NCBI GenBank assembly: GCA_964609655.1 | Contig: CAZSUA010000314.1 | Location: 1-6,565 of the forward strand | Source: JBBRRP01 sp964609655 | GTDB lineage: Bacteria > Myxococcota_A > Polyangia > Polyangiales > Polyangiaceae | Direction: 5' to 3' | Length of the DNA stretch: 6,565 nucleotides | Shown: one piece after another, positions 5,995 through 6,565 of the stretch | Layout of the letters: every line of letters starts with the position of its first letter | Numbering within the stretch: position 1 is the first letter of the stretch | Translations under genes and position numbers: made by a program | Notes under the pieces: model-generated | What the model saw: the letters and a program-made list of their open reading frames with translations, nothing else | What the model was told of the DNA's origin: nothing | The model's database searches: none

Positions 5995-6423
5995 ATGAAA
6001 ATAGTCATTGTTGCGGAAGGTAAGCTCAAGGAGCCGGCCTATCGGGCCCTCGCGGATGACTACGGAGCGAGGCTGCTGCGCTATTGCCGCGTGGAAGAAA
6101 AAGAGGTGGCTTCTCGAGAGAAGCTTGAGCGCGCCATCCCGGAATCCGCCCAGATCGTGGCACTCGAGGTCGAAGGGGAGGCGCTTTCGAGTTTGGAGTT
6201 GGCGCGCAAGGTGGGGACGTGGAGCGCCCAGGGCAAAGGGATCTTGGCATTTGTGATCGGGGGCGCGGAGGGGATCCCAAAAGAACTGAGCGCGCGAGCG
6301 AATTATCGATTGAGCCTTTCCAAGCTAACGCTACCGCATCGTCTGGCAAGAATTGTTTTGTTGGAACAGCTGTATCGCGCTATGACCATCCTGAACAACG
6401 AACCGTACGCCCGCGAAGGTTAG
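5995..6423 (+). CDS. rlmH: 23S rRNA pseudouridine-1915 N3-methyltransferase RlmH
   Basis: RlmH is a small SPOUT methyltransferase that uses S-adenosylmethionine to methylate N3 of pseudouridine 1915 in helix 69 of 23S rRNA, acting on assembled 70S ribosomes. The start MKIVIVAEGK fits the first strand of the family. The knot motifs are FVIGGAEG (86-93) and LSLSKLTLPH (106-115), followed by EQLYRAMTILNNEPYARE, which matches the conserved C-terminus. The length is 142 residues, somewhat below the ~155 of E. coli, with the difference in the middle and the C-terminus complete. It lies 44 bp after rsfS on the same strand, a pairing common in bacteria. No strong ribosome site precedes the ATG; a weak imperfect stem lies at about 5977-5991. 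Confidence 0.95.
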   Translation: MKIVIVAEGKLKEPAYRALADDYGARLLRYCRVEEKEVASREKLERAIPESAQIVALEVEGEALSSLELARKVGTWSAQGKGILAFVIGGAEGIPKELSARANYRLSLSKLTLPHRLARIVLLEQLYRAMTILNNEPYAREG

Positions 6424-6438
6424 AGTGAGTTAAATCCA

Positions 6439-6565
6439 ATGACGCTGTTGCCAAAAAAGCCCGAGAAATTCCAGTCTGAGCGGCGTGCTCCAAGTACTGC
6501 GGGGGGTACATCGCGAGCCAACACCAACCCATCGCGAGCCAACACCAACCCATCGCGAGCCAACA
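6439..6565 (+). CDS. Start of an unidentified gene, cut by the window end, with SRANTNP repeats
   Basis: An ATG 15 nt after the rlmH stop opens a frame of 42 codons that has no stop before the window ends. A weak GTGAG lies about 9 bases upstream. The first residues are MTLLPKKPEKFQSERRAP, basic and without a signal peptide or membrane segment. They are followed by two complete SRANTNP heptads and part of a third, encoded by an exact DNA repeat. The repeat length is a multiple of three and no stop appears, which supports coding. I do not recognise the family; only a low-complexity N-terminus is visible. It is in the same frame as rlmH, separated by one TAG and five further codons. Confidence 0.5.
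   Translation, partial: MTLLPKKPEKFQSERRAPSTAGGTSRANTNPSRANTNPSRAN
6509..6565 (+). repeat. Perfect 21-bp tandem repeat running off the window
   Basis: Two full units (6511-6531, 6532-6552) and 13 bases of a third (6553-6565) are identical at every base, including synonymous positions; the match begins at 6509. Each unit encodes SRANTNP in the frame opened at 6439. There is no spacer between units, so this is a tandem array and not CRISPR. The total copy number cannot be seen. Confidence 0.95.

Noticed and set aside
6452..6459. Slippery A-AAA-AAG at the start of the last open frame (dnaX-type -1 frameshift motif)
   Set aside because: It encodes ordinary Lys-Lys codons near the N-terminus and I see no strong downstream stem or reason for frameshifting there.
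6509..6565. Direct repeats that might be the start of a CRISPR array
   Set aside because: The units abut with no unique spacer, and the period is 21 bp in frame with an open reading frame.

Overview
This 6.6-kb stretch looks like bacterial chromosome from a moderately GC-rich Gram-negative organism (about 58-60% GC by eye, not computed). A lipobox lipoprotein, a murein-recycling L,D-carboxypeptidase and a TPR protein with a long Ala/Pro/Glu-rich tail suggest a Myxococcota-like (former deltaproteobacterial) lineage. That assignment is inference from gene content. No rRNA, tRNA, CRISPR array, transposase, phage gene or toxin-antitoxin pair is visible.

Layout: (1) The left end (2-985, +) is the 3' part of a TPR-type protein cut by the window edge; it runs into a disordered acidic/proline tail with a short tandem repeat. 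(2) A convergent gene (minus, ending at 999) encodes an S66 L,D-carboxypeptidase (LdcA-like) with its Ser-Glu-His triad intact. (3) Head-to-head with it, a plus-strand pair encodes a PlsC-like acyltransferase (1984-2910) and, 2 nt downstream, an extended-SDR protein (2913-3857) whose catalytic Tyr and Lys are replaced by Phe and Arg. (4) A small proline-rich lipoprotein (3890-4144) follows. (5) After a 108-bp gap come proA (4253-5500), rsfS (5504-5950) and rlmH (5995-6423). (6) A new reading frame starts at 6439 and runs off the window inside a perfect 21-bp tandem repeat.

Functional reading: proA (proline synthesis), rsfS (ribosome silencing) and rlmH (23S rRNA methylation) form a housekeeping run that is often found near obg, proB and nadD in bacteria; here none of those three is present in the window. 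The acyltransferase and SDR are tightly spaced and probably co-translated, which suggests a shared lipid or envelope role. LdcA acts in peptidoglycan recycling in the cytoplasm.

I do not see a convincing undescribed system. The items most worth checking are the active-site-altered SDR paired with the acyltransferase, the operator-like dyad between the divergent genes, and the repeat-bearing truncated gene at the right end.
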